DNA of 64,000 nucleotides from Exercitatus varius (GTDB lineage Bacteria > Pseudomonadota > Gammaproteobacteria > Enterobacterales > Pasteurellaceae). Position 1 is the first letter of the stretch. Each line of letters begins with the position of its first letter. Under the pieces are notes generated by a model. It was not told where the DNA came from. It ran no database searches and saw only the letters and a list, made by a program, of their open reading frames with translations. The translations under genes and the position numbers were made by a program. The stretch is from positions 434,001 through 498,000 of the forward strand of contig NZ_JARQTO010000001.1 of NCBI RefSeq assembly GCF_029577735.1. Direction: 5' to 3'. Below are positions 17,144-24,314 of this stretch, in pieces.

Positions 17144-18157
17144 TTACCGCATTAAAAACGGCGGATACTCCGCTAAATCGCCGCGTAAATGGCGAGCCAG
17201 TAACATCGCTTGAATGTAAGGCAACAATCCGATTTCCACCTCTTCCTGCAAAAACGGATGCACAATCTTTTCCTGCTTTTTCGCCTGCAAGGTTTGAAAC
17301 AACAGCTTGCGCGCCTCCGGCTTGATATTCACCGCCCCGCCCGCCTCGGTTACAAAATCCTGCGGCTTAATCTGCCCGCGGTTAATCAGCGACAGCACCA
17401 GCCTGTCCGCCCACCACGCGCGGAACTCCTCCAGAATATCCTGCGCCAAACTGTCGCGCCCCGGGCGGTCGGCGTGCAGAAAACCCACCTGCGGGTCCAA
17501 ACCCACGCCTTGCAGCGCGCCGCTGATGTCCTTGCCCAAAATGCTGTACACAAACGACAGCAGCGCATTCACCCCGTCGCGCGGCGGTCGGCGGTTGCGT
17601 CCATCGAAGGCAAAACCGCTGTTTTCGCGCAGCAAATGGCGGAACACACCAAAATAACGCGCCGCCGCATCGCCCTCAATCCCGCGGATCAGCTCCAAAC
17701 TTTCCGCCCGCTTCAACTGCTGCAAACTAAAATTCAGCGCCGACACCGCCGCCTGCACCTCCTCCTGATCGCCGTGATTACGCAGCCGCCGCTGCAATAC
17801 CCGCTTGCCCGACTGAATCTTCGCCGCAATAATGTGCCGCGCAATCGGCACGGGATTCTGCTCCGACAGCCGGTATTGCGCCCGCCGCAGCAACACATTG
17901 CCGCTCTGCCGCCCTTGCAAGCGCCCCAAAAAACGCCCGTTTTCGGTAAAAAACGCCAGATTCACATTGTTTTCGCCGCAAAACCCCATCAAAAACGGCG
18001 ACACCAGCACATTGCCGAAACAAAAAATATGCCCGATGGAATGCACCGGCAACTGCGCCACCTTTTTGCGCTCCTGCTCCACTACCAGCGTTTCCCGCTC
18101 CTTATGCAGATAACTGCCCTGCGTGGTGATGTAGAGGGTGTTTTGAAGTTTGCGCAT
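17144..18157 (-). CDS. cas1: CRISPR-associated integrase Cas1 (type I-C)
   Basis: This 337-residue protein begins MRKLQNTLYITTQGSYLHKE. Metal ligands are visible: Glu161 in RGIEGDAAARYFG, His228 in VGFLHADRPGRDSL, and acidic residues Asp240 and Glu243 in DILEEFR. It is the nuclease that integrates new spacers. I chose the ATG at 18155-18157, with GGGAG upstream, because the extra residues of a longer start are encoded by uptake-sequence and palindrome DNA and have no family counterpart. The gene is visibly more GC-rich than the rest of the window. Its separation from cas4 by the toxin-antitoxin pair is unusual, because Cas4, Cas1 and Cas2 act together in adaptation. Confidence 0.96.
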   Translation of the reverse strand: MRKLQNTLYITTQGSYLHKERETLVVEQERKKVAQLPVHSIGHIFCFGNVLVSPFLMGFCGENNVNLAFFTENGRFLGRLQGRQSGNVLLRRAQYRLSEQNPVPIARHIIAAKIQSGKRVLQRRLRNHGDQEEVQAAVSALNFSLQQLKRAESLELIRGIEGDAAARYFGVFRHLLRENSGFAFDGRNRRPPRDGVNALLSFVYSILGKDISGALQGVGLDPQVGFLHADRPGRDSLAQDILEEFRAWWADRLVLSLINRGQIKPQDFVTEAGGAVNIKPEARKLLFQTLQAKKQEKIVHPFLQEEVEIGLLPYIQAMLLARHLRGDLAEYPPFLMR

Positions 18158-18428
18158 GGTTGAAAAACTCCCTTGATTTTGACCGCACTTTTGTTTTTGG
18201 AACGGCTTGTTGTTTAGGCCGTCTGAAAACGGTTTTAGTAGGTCGGGCATTTATGNNCATAAATGCCCGACCTACTCCATGTGTGTAACACAAGCTACGC
18301 ACGCGTTTTATCTATTGGCGGCTTTTAAGGCTACCTGAAAAATCAGGTTTTCAGACGGCGTAGAACCAAAAGCAGACAACCTGTACCCAAAGGCACACAC
18401 CCTACGCTTGCTAGTTTTAAATGTCTGC
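18158..18428. other. Non-coding gap between cas1 and the NADAR gene, rich in uptake sequences
   Basis: This 271-base stretch has no credible gene. It holds a Pasteurellaceae uptake signal (ACCGCACTT near 18182), a neisserial AG-type uptake sequence (AGGCCGTCTGAA, 18216-18227), the 19-base palindrome around the two Ns, an Eikenella-type variant (AGGCTACCTGAA, 18328-18339) and TTCAGACGGC at 18350-18359. It looks like a junction of DNA segments with different histories. It may also hold a promoter for cas1-cas2. Confidence 0.7.
18237..18276. repeat. Perfect 19-base inverted repeat with two ambiguous bases at its centre
   Basis: Arms 18237-18255 (AGTAGGTCGGGCATTTATG) and 18258-18276 are exact reverse complements around NN at 18256-18257. 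The Ns fall exactly at the symmetry centre, which suggests a sequencing or assembly problem at a hairpin or a contig join. The true sequence may be longer or shorter. Confidence 0.85.
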
Positions 18429-19136
18429 TTACAAAAACATTCCTAATTGCTTTCTTGAAGTATAGGAATTATCAATTTTGTAATCTTCATATAAAGATAA
18501 AAAAAATTCTTGAGATTCTAAGGCTTTTTTTAAAATCCCTCGTTTAAACAAGGAACAAAAAAGCGCAACCGAATATGCCTGGCAATTGAGAGATTTTTCT
18601 GGATTAAATTCAATATCACTAAATGCAGAATATTCAAGAAGTTCCTTATGAAATTCTGTATGCTGATTTAAAGCATTAACATACAGCCAATCATAATAGG
18701 CTGTAATGGGTTCAGTTTTCCACTCTTTATCTTTTTTACCATATGTACGAAAAGCGATTACCCTTCCTGATGATTTTAATCTGGAATCTTTCTTTGCTTC
18801 TCTTGATGATACTTCAAGCAAATCTAAGTATTGAATATCTCCCTCAAAAACTTTACTGCTTTGAAAAACACATTCAACACTCACTTGTTTCCCTTTTGTA
18901 CTTTTGATCATTAGATTAAAAGCACTTAAGGCAATACCTAACTTGTTTTTAGATTTACTTGAAATTTCTAAAACTTTTTCTATACCTTCAAGCTTTTTAG
19001 CTTCCGTATGTAGTGAATCTATTGATTTCTGTTTTTGAGAAACCGAAAGACCAGGAAACCACTCAAAATCTATATTTTGGGTTTTTACTAAGAAATCACC
19101 TTCAAGCTTTGGAATAAAAATTGGACGAACTGCCAT
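18429..19136 (-). CDS. NADAR-family antitoxin (DarT1-associated ADP-ribosylglycohydrolase)
   Basis: This 235-residue protein has the features of DarT-associated NADAR proteins: N-terminal MAVRPIFIPKLEGDFLV and FSVSQKQKSIDSLH-like (here LSVSQKQKSIDSLH, 30-43), SAFNLMI (71-77), CVFQSSKVFEGD (89-100), SREAKKDSRLKSSG (111-124), AYYDWLYVNAL (146-156) and DIEFNPEKSLNCQA (174-187). NADAR enzymes of such operons remove ADP-ribose from guanine in DNA and so neutralise DarT. It starts 2 bases after the toxin stop codon, in the usual toxin-first order. It is AT-rich and lacks the neisserial uptake sequences of the flanking cas genes. The function is inferred from family resemblance recognised by eye. 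Confidence 0.82.
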   Translation of the reverse strand: MAVRPIFIPKLEGDFLVKTQNIDFEWFPGLSVSQKQKSIDSLHTEAKKLEGIEKVLEISSKSKNKLGIALSAFNLMIKSTKGKQVSVECVFQSSKVFEGDIQYLDLLEVSSREAKKDSRLKSSGRVIAFRTYGKKDKEWKTEPITAYYDWLYVNALNQHTEFHKELLEYSAFSDIEFNPEKSLNCQAYSVALFCSLFKRGILKKALESQEFFLSLYEDYKIDNSYTSRKQLGMFL

Positions 19137-19138
19137 AA

Positions 19139-19792
19139 TTAACACCCTATAAAATTATGCTGTCTAGCTCGTAGCCTATCATCAAATAACCCCCATTGGT
19201 TTTGCAAGGAATAAAACCGATAATTTGTATATCTTTTCGAAAAATAATCTATCAAGACATCTGAATTAAATACACAACAAGCTATATAATTAATTTCAAT
19301 ATTATCAAATGCGAGTACTTCAGCTTGCACATCTGTTGGGTCTTTTGATAAAAGAGATTTTCGTTCTTCATCCGTACCATCAAAGAGCTTTTGCAAAGCA
19401 CTCTCCCCTTGAAAATTACTAATATCAAAATGCCGAACACTATTATTTGCAGCATTAGTGGGATAAAAGGCACAATTTTTATTTACCAAGAGAGTCGAAT
19501 GTAAAACAATCACCACCCACTGAGAATTTTCTTGCTCCTTGCGTAACTTATAGAACATTTTACTATTTGGAAATGTTATAGATAAACAAATAGCATTTGT
19601 TTTTTCATCAGCACGGACTGTATCATTAAATAATCCACTAACGTGTAAACTAGGATTAGGATTAAATACTGAATTATATAAGTTACTCCTAGGAATTAAT
19701 CCATAAGTTAAGATTGACTCAAGATTCTCTAGTCTTGTGAAATGACATAAATATTGAATCTGTCTTTCTTGTAATATATTTTTGATAGGCAT
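19139..19792 (-). CDS. darT: DarT-type DNA ADP-ribosyltransferase toxin (DUF4433)
   Basis: This 217-residue protein has the NAD-binding start CHFTRLENLESILTYGLIPRS (His17, residues 16-36), the middle segment AICLSITFPNSKMFYKLR (67-84) and the catalytic PTDVQAEVLAFD (152-163, predicted catalytic Glu158). These match the DarT family, which transfers ADP-ribose from NAD to bases in DNA, halting replication. DarT systems act as toxin-antitoxin modules and as anti-phage abortive defence. GAGGGAG lies 8 bases before the ATG. The gene sits 26 bases after cas4 and is followed immediately by the NADAR antitoxin, so the pair is transcribed with the cas operon. Pairing with NADAR rather than a macrodomain suggests the DarT1, guanine-modifying branch (inference). 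Confidence 0.83.
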   Translation of the reverse strand: MPIKNILQERQIQYLCHFTRLENLESILTYGLIPRSNLYNSVFNPNPSLHVSGLFNDTVRADEKTNAICLSITFPNSKMFYKLRKEQENSQWVVIVLHSTLLVNKNCAFYPTNAANNSVRHFDISNFQGESALQKLFDGTDEERKSLLSKDPTDVQAEVLAFDNIEINYIACCVFNSDVLIDYFSKRYTNYRFYSLQNQWGLFDDRLRARQHNFIGC

Positions 19793-19818
19793 AAAATTTC
19801 TCCCTCAATATTAAAAGT

Positions 19819-20484
19819 CTATTCAAACAACCCCGCCACATACCCCACCGACCGATCCCGTTCCAACAACTTCGGCTGGCAAACTTCCACCAGCGAGCAG
19901 GCTTTGCAGCGTTTGCCGTACACCGGCAGCGGGGTTTGCCCGCTTGCCAAGAGTTCGCGCACTTGGGCGAGAACGGCCAGTGTTTGCGCTCTAAGGCCGT
20001 CTGAAAACGCTACCGGCACGCGGTGGCGGGTTTGCATATACCATAGCGCCCCCTCGCTGATGGTTTGCCCCGTCATTTCCTCAAGGCACAACGCTTGAGC
20101 GCAAAGCTGGATTTCGTCGAACGGTTCGGGTTTGGGCTTGCCGCGTTTGTATTCGACAGGCTTCAGGCTGTCTGAAGCCAAATCGTGTTCCACCATATCG
20201 ACAATGCCGCTGATACCGAGCCGCTGCGCCGACACATGCACGCTGCGCTCAAAGCGCACGCCCTTGCGCGTTTCCGGCTCGCCCGAATCCACCCGCTCGT
20301 GCAGCGAACGCCCCTGCGCGGTGAGATAGTTTTCCGCCCACGCCTGCTCGTTGTGAATCAACGCGCATTGGCGCGGGCAGAAGGCGTAGTGTTGCAGGGC
20401 GGAGAGGGAAACGGTGGGCAAATCCCGTTCCCCTGCGCCTGCAAGCGGTGGGTTTTGCGTGGTAATTTGGAAATCTTCCGTCAT
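19819..20484 (-). CDS. cas4: CRISPR-associated exonuclease Cas4 (type I-C)
   Basis: This 221-residue RecB-family nuclease has four Cys for an iron-sulfur cluster (Cys36 in FCPRQC; Cys193, Cys196 and Cys202 in CKACSLVEVC) and active-site residues Asp96 (GIVDMVEH) and Glu111/Lys113 (VEYKRGKPK). Cas4 trims and selects prespacers with the correct PAM, working with Cas1-Cas2. Its ATG follows directly on the cas7 stop. Two neisserial uptake sequences lie inside it (19994-20005 exact, 20165-20176 one mismatch). Downstream comes the DarT-NADAR pair instead of the usual cas1. Confidence 0.95.
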   Translation of the reverse strand: MTEDFQITTQNPPLAGAGERDLPTVSLSALQHYAFCPRQCALIHNEQAWAENYLTAQGRSLHERVDSGEPETRKGVRFERSVHVSAQRLGISGIVDMVEHDLASDSLKPVEYKRGKPKPEPFDEIQLCAQALCLEEMTGQTISEGALWYMQTRHRVPVAFSDGLRAQTLAVLAQVRELLASGQTPLPVYGKRCKACSLVEVCQPKLLERDRSVGYVAGLFE

Positions 20485-21441
20485 TTAGAAGCCGTCAATA
20501 ATTTCTGGTTTGAGTGTCCCGTTTTCTCCAGATAATGAAAGCACCTCTTCTTTGATCAAGCCGTGCAATTTTTCAGCCGTAAGATTTTCACGATTTTCTT
20601 CAATTAAGTTTCTTAATTTATCGTGCACTTTGGCGGACGAGTATTGCCCTGCTTTGCAGTTATGTTCCCACCAAATCAGTTTCAGCACCTGCATGCTGCC
20701 TTCGGGGCGGGCAGATGAGGCATCGCCTTCAAACAATTTGGTTAGCACGGTTTTGATGGTTTCGGCATCGGTGTCGGAAAAGTCGGTGCGTTCAGCAAGT
20801 TGCGGCGACATGGCGCCGAAAGCGACATAAATACCGCTATCCACGCGGTGTTTTATGCCCATAGTGTCGGAACTTTTTTTCACATCACTATCACCATCAC
20901 CATTCACGCTTTTGGTAATTTGAGTACTGGTAATATTGATGGGCTCAATACTGAATGCCGAATGAACGGTAACTGGACCGCGTACAGCAATAGATACACC
21001 ATCTTCATCTTTACCGCTGAATGCAAAAACTTGCCCGAAGCTACGCACATCTAACCACTTTTGGCAAGCCCTTTTTGCGATTTCATCTTTTTTCAAATCT
21101 TTCTGGGTGGATTTCTTCTTGTTTTTTTTACCTATTTCGTCCCCCAATAAGTCCGTTCCATCTGTATTCTCTTGGTTCTCCTTTAATTGTTTAATAAAAG
21201 CATCGTAGCGGCTTTTTAAGCTTACCATGCCATCATCTTTTCGCTCATTTGCTTGGACAAAAATTGATTGTTTTTCATCCTGCAGGCGGTCGCGGATTTT
21301 ACGCTTTAGGCAAACATCGGTCATTTCGCCGAAGCCTTGGAAGTCGGCGCGTGGGCGGTTGCCGTTTAAGGGGTCGCCGTTGGGGTTGGCGTTGGTGACT
21401 TTAAGAATCAGGGCAAAGTCGATTTTTTTGGTTAAGCTCAT
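20485..21441 (-). CDS. cas7: CRISPR-associated backbone protein Cas7 (Csd2, type I-C)
   Basis: This 318-residue RRM-fold protein begins MSLTKKIDFALILKVTNANP and continues NGDPLNGNRPRADFQGFG, the characteristic Csd2/Csh2 start. It also has RACQKWLDVRSFGQVFAF and GIKHRVDSGIYVAFGAMSP. Several copies coat the crRNA spacer in the I-C Cascade complex. It follows cas8c by 25 bases and abuts cas4. The low-complexity lysine stretch around residues 105-120 looks like a variable loop. Confidence 0.96.
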   Translation of the reverse strand: MSLTKKIDFALILKVTNANPNGDPLNGNRPRADFQGFGEMTDVCLKRKIRDRLQDEKQSIFVQANERKDDGMVSLKSRYDAFIKQLKENQENTDGTDLLGDEIGKKNKKKSTQKDLKKDEIAKRACQKWLDVRSFGQVFAFSGKDEDGVSIAVRGPVTVHSAFSIEPINITSTQITKSVNGDGDSDVKKSSDTMGIKHRVDSGIYVAFGAMSPQLAERTDFSDTDAETIKTVLTKLFEGDASSARPEGSMQVLKLIWWEHNCKAGQYSSAKVHDKLRNLIEENRENLTAEKLHGLIKEEVLSLSGENGTLKPEIIDGF

Positions 21442-21466
21442 GTTGTTTTCCTTTCAATGTTTAGGG

Positions 21467-21928
21467 TTATTCAGCGGTTTTGATTGCGTCTTGCTCATCT
21501 TGCTGTGCTTGAGCATTCTTTTTATTGCGGTAAGCCATTTTTTGACTGTGGTAGCCAAGCAGAAACTCTGCTTCTAACGGCTTATTTAGCTCACAACCCG
21601 ATTGTCGCAACTCATCCAATACACAGACCAATTCAGTTATTTCATTTTCCCGATTAATCAAGAATCCAAGCGGGTTGGTCAAAACAGATTTTTCGGAGAC
21701 TTTCACAGGGTAATCTTTTCGTAATCTATCCTTATATGGCTTCAAATTTTCTTCAAGCTGTTTCCAAGTTTGGTAAGGTTGCGTTGCAAAACGTTGCATA
21801 TAACGCTCAGCATTCGTAGCTCGTATTTCATTTGTTATGTTTAAGGCTGTTCGTTCCAAGTATTCAGCGACTGCTAATAATCTGCCAAACACATAATCGC
21901 GTGAACGACTTTCTGTATCTAAACTCAT
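21467..21928 (-). CDS. cas11c: Cas11c small subunit, predicted internal translation product of cas8c
   Basis: In type I-C systems the small subunit Cas11 is made from an internal start within cas8c. Here an in-frame ATG at 21926-21928 (codon 546 of cas8c) begins MSLDTESRSRDYVFGRLLAV and would give a 153-residue, largely helical protein. A Shine-Dalgarno-like GGAG lies 10 bases upstream. The position (C-terminal fifth of Cas8c) and the YVFGRLLAVAEYLE start match known I-C small subunits. Cas11c lines the non-target strand path in Cascade. The start is an inference from sequence and needs protein evidence. Confidence 0.72.
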   Translation of the reverse strand: MSLDTESRSRDYVFGRLLAVAEYLERTALNITNEIRATNAERYMQRFATQPYQTWKQLEENLKPYKDRLRKDYPVKVSEKSVLTNPLGFLINRENEITELVCVLDELRQSGCELNKPLEAEFLLGYHSQKMAYRNKKNAQAQQDEQDAIKTAE

Positions 21929-23563
21929 AGGGTAAGATCTCCGTTGTGATGGATTTTGATGACGGGCGCGCCAGCCTTTGTATAAGGCGCAGGCGACGCC
22001 GATATTGCGTTGCCAATTAGCTTCACGAATTTTTTCCCCATCTTCTGGGCGGTGGTTTGCATAAGGATTGCAGGCCGTCTGAAAACTTTTTTGTACTAAA
22101 TCATAAGAGATTGGTACGGATTCACCACCAGCAATGACTGGTAAAAGTCTAGAATAAAGCTGTTTTCTTGCTTTTCGATCTTTATCTTCAAATTCTGTTT
22201 TGGTTAAAACTGCTTCCGAAATACGCTCCAAGGATGGAGCAGCAAAAATCCAAGAAGATTTATATTCTTGATACCAAGAAAAATCGTCTTGCCATGCCTC
22301 TAAATCTCGGAAATAATCATCTCTTAGTTTCTCCTGATAAAACGTTAAAGACATTCTGCCACCATTTTTTGATGGTTCATCAACCATTAACAAGGAAATT
22401 TGTTCATTCGCGGCTAATTTTTCTTTATAACCGAGGAATTTTCTCCTTAATTGTTCCGCAGCTTTTAGACCAAGATCAGCAGATTGATCAATATTGCCTT
22501 CTGAAAATAAAGAAGTATAAATATCATCGTTTTGATAGTAATTAGATAAAATTTTATCTTCATCGGATATACAATTACTTGACCAAGCCAGAATCACTTG
22601 TTTGCCTTTTTTACCATTTCGTATTCCTTGCCGATCAATCAGCCATTTCAGTACGCTAAATGCTTTTTGTGAAGCACTATTTCCCAAGATCACAGCCTGA
22701 CTACCTAATTCCGATTTAGCTCCATTATCTTTATCTCCATAAAATCTGCCCCTAAAGGTAAATCCTGTATCATCATTAGCTGAAACCAATTTTGCGTTGC
22801 CATTTATTTTTGGATAAGCTTCTGTTGGATAATCTAATTCCCCAGTGATGTTGCATAAGGATTTTTGGCGACGTCCTTTTATTTGACTTTCTTGATATTC
22901 AATCCATTGATTCTGAATACAAGACTTATTCCACAGATCTGAATGCAGATCACCCATTTCCACAGCCCATACAATAGTGAAGTTAAAAGGATCATCCTTC
23001 CCTGCTAGCAGGATATTATTTTCTAAAGTAAAAACCTTTTTCTCTAACAAATCCTCAATCAGCGAGCCTTTTTGAATATATTGCAAAACAATTTTTATTT
23101 CCTGCAAATGATTTGCTTCAACCCAGGCGGACAATTGCTTTTCATAAAATAAAAAGCACTCTCTATATTTTGCCTTTTCCGCATCAACAAACTTCTGCTT
23201 AACCTCATCAGACCCAGAAAGAAAGCCTTTCCATTTATTTCCTTTCTCTTTTTCAGCTACTTTTGAAAAATATTCTGTTGTTAAATATTTTTCCGATGTT
23301 TTAGCAATGTATTGCAATCCATCGTGCAAAGCATAAGGAGCAATGGTTGAACCTGTTCGTTTGGATGATTTCTCCGTTACCTGTATCGGAACTTGTTTCT
23401 TTCCTTCAAATCGCTCAAAACCAACCAGCTCCGCCTTATCATTTAAGATAACCTTTAAATGAACCGCCTTAGACATATGAAACGGCAGTGCCAAATCTTC
23501 ATCATCTAAACCTTGTTCTTGAACATATTCATAGGTGAGGTAAAGTTTCTTCATCCAACTCAT
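21467..23563 (-). CDS. cas8c: CRISPR-associated large subunit Cas8c (Csd1, type I-C)
   Basis: This 698-residue protein begins MSWMKKLYLTYEYVQEQGLD. It shows Csd1 features such as APYALHDGLQYI, GKQVILAWSSN, SLLMVDEPSKNGGRMSLTFYQEKL and a C-terminal helical region that doubles as Cas11c. Cas8c recognises the PAM and recruits Cas3. It is somewhat longer than common Csd1 proteins (about 600 residues). It overlaps cas5 by 4 bases (ATGA). Much of the first half is AT-rich, unlike cas1 and cas5. One neisserial uptake sequence lies at 22072-22083. Confidence 0.95.
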   Translation of the reverse strand: MSWMKKLYLTYEYVQEQGLDDEDLALPFHMSKAVHLKVILNDKAELVGFERFEGKKQVPIQVTEKSSKRTGSTIAPYALHDGLQYIAKTSEKYLTTEYFSKVAEKEKGNKWKGFLSGSDEVKQKFVDAEKAKYRECFLFYEKQLSAWVEANHLQEIKIVLQYIQKGSLIEDLLEKKVFTLENNILLAGKDDPFNFTIVWAVEMGDLHSDLWNKSCIQNQWIEYQESQIKGRRQKSLCNITGELDYPTEAYPKINGNAKLVSANDDTGFTFRGRFYGDKDNGAKSELGSQAVILGNSASQKAFSVLKWLIDRQGIRNGKKGKQVILAWSSNCISDEDKILSNYYQNDDIYTSLFSEGNIDQSADLGLKAAEQLRRKFLGYKEKLAANEQISLLMVDEPSKNGGRMSLTFYQEKLRDDYFRDLEAWQDDFSWYQEYKSSWIFAAPSLERISEAVLTKTEFEDKDRKARKQLYSRLLPVIAGGESVPISYDLVQKSFQTACNPYANHRPEDGEKIREANWQRNIGVACALYKGWRARHQNPSQRRSYPMSLDTESRSRDYVFGRLLAVAEYLERTALNITNEIRATNAERYMQRFATQPYQTWKQLEENLKPYKDRLRKDYPVKVSEKSVLTNPLGFLINRENEITELVCVLDELRQSGCELNKPLEAEFLLGYHSQKMAYRNKKNAQAQQDEQDAIKTAE

Positions 23564-24306
23564 AATCCCAACTCCTTGGCTTCATCTTCCACAGGCTTCA
23601 CGTTTTCACCGCGTTTAAACGGTTTTTCAGGTTTCATCTCGCGGATAAAGCGGGTTTTCAGACGGCCTGCCTCATCGTTTATACTTGGGAATTCAATCAC
23701 GCCATGTTGCATATTCGCTTGCCAAAAACGGCTGACCAGCTCGTGCTTGCCCGTTTCTTCGGGATAGCCGAAACTGTGGAACATCAGCCCGAAATCGAGA
23801 TTGTCGATTTCATCGTAAAAGCCTGCTTTACCGTCTCGACTTGGGCTGCCGAATTCACACAACTCCACATAGCCCTGACAGTCTCGCGTACCGAGGAAAA
23901 TATCCTGCCGTCCGCCGCGTGCCAGCATCCGCTCGAAAATGGCGACGTGTTTGCCGAAATTGCGGTCGCCTGCTAATTCCGCCCAATGTTCGTTCCATTC
24001 AAAATGGGCTTCCACTTGGTACTCCACGTCTTGCAAGAAGGTGTAAATAGCCAGAGTGTTGCCGCCGTTCCAGTCCAGAGGCTTGGTGGATTTGCTTTGA
24101 GTGCGGATGGGTTTCATCACGCGGACGCGGTCAATATGCCAAATCAAGGTTGGTTTCCAATAAATGCTTTTTACGATGCCTTTAATGGCTTCGTAGGTCG
24201 GCACTTGATAGGTAAATTTTTCGCCACCGATTTTAGTTACGGGGTCAGTAAATAAGGCTTGCCGCCCCCACACGCGGAAACTGAATTTATGGTTTTTATA
24301 GTCCAT
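23560..24306 (-). CDS. cas5: CRISPR-associated protein Cas5c, crRNA-processing endoribonuclease (type I-C)
   Basis: This 248-residue protein begins MDYKNHKFSFRVWGRQALFT. In I-C systems Cas5, not Cas6, cuts the pre-crRNA. The residues corresponding to the Bacillus halodurans catalytic Tyr-Lys-His are visible as Tyr49 (SIYWKP) and Lys119-His120 (NFGKHVAIF). The motif GGNTLAIYTFLQDVEYQV is typical. It lies 8 bases after cas3 and overlaps cas8c. The 12-base neisserial uptake sequence is at 23657-23668 on the minus strand. Confidence 0.95.
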   Translation of the reverse strand: MDYKNHKFSFRVWGRQALFTDPVTKIGGEKFTYQVPTYEAIKGIVKSIYWKPTLIWHIDRVRVMKPIRTQSKSTKPLDWNGGNTLAIYTFLQDVEYQVEAHFEWNEHWAELAGDRNFGKHVAIFERMLARGGRQDIFLGTRDCQGYVELCEFGSPSRDGKAGFYDEIDNLDFGLMFHSFGYPEETGKHELVSRFWQANMQHGVIEFPSINDEAGRLKTRFIREMKPEKPFKRGENVKPVEDEAKELGL

Positions 24307-24314
24307 ATTGCTCC

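Noticed and set aside
17210..18163. A 317-codon open frame on the plus strand opposite cas1
   Set aside because: Its product is rich in Arg, Gln, His and Leu with no recognisable motif. It is the shadow of GC-rich cas1, which has clear catalytic residues.
18158..18250. A longer cas1 starting at 18250
   Set aside because: The extra 31 codons are encoded by uptake sequences and the palindrome edge and do not resemble Cas1.
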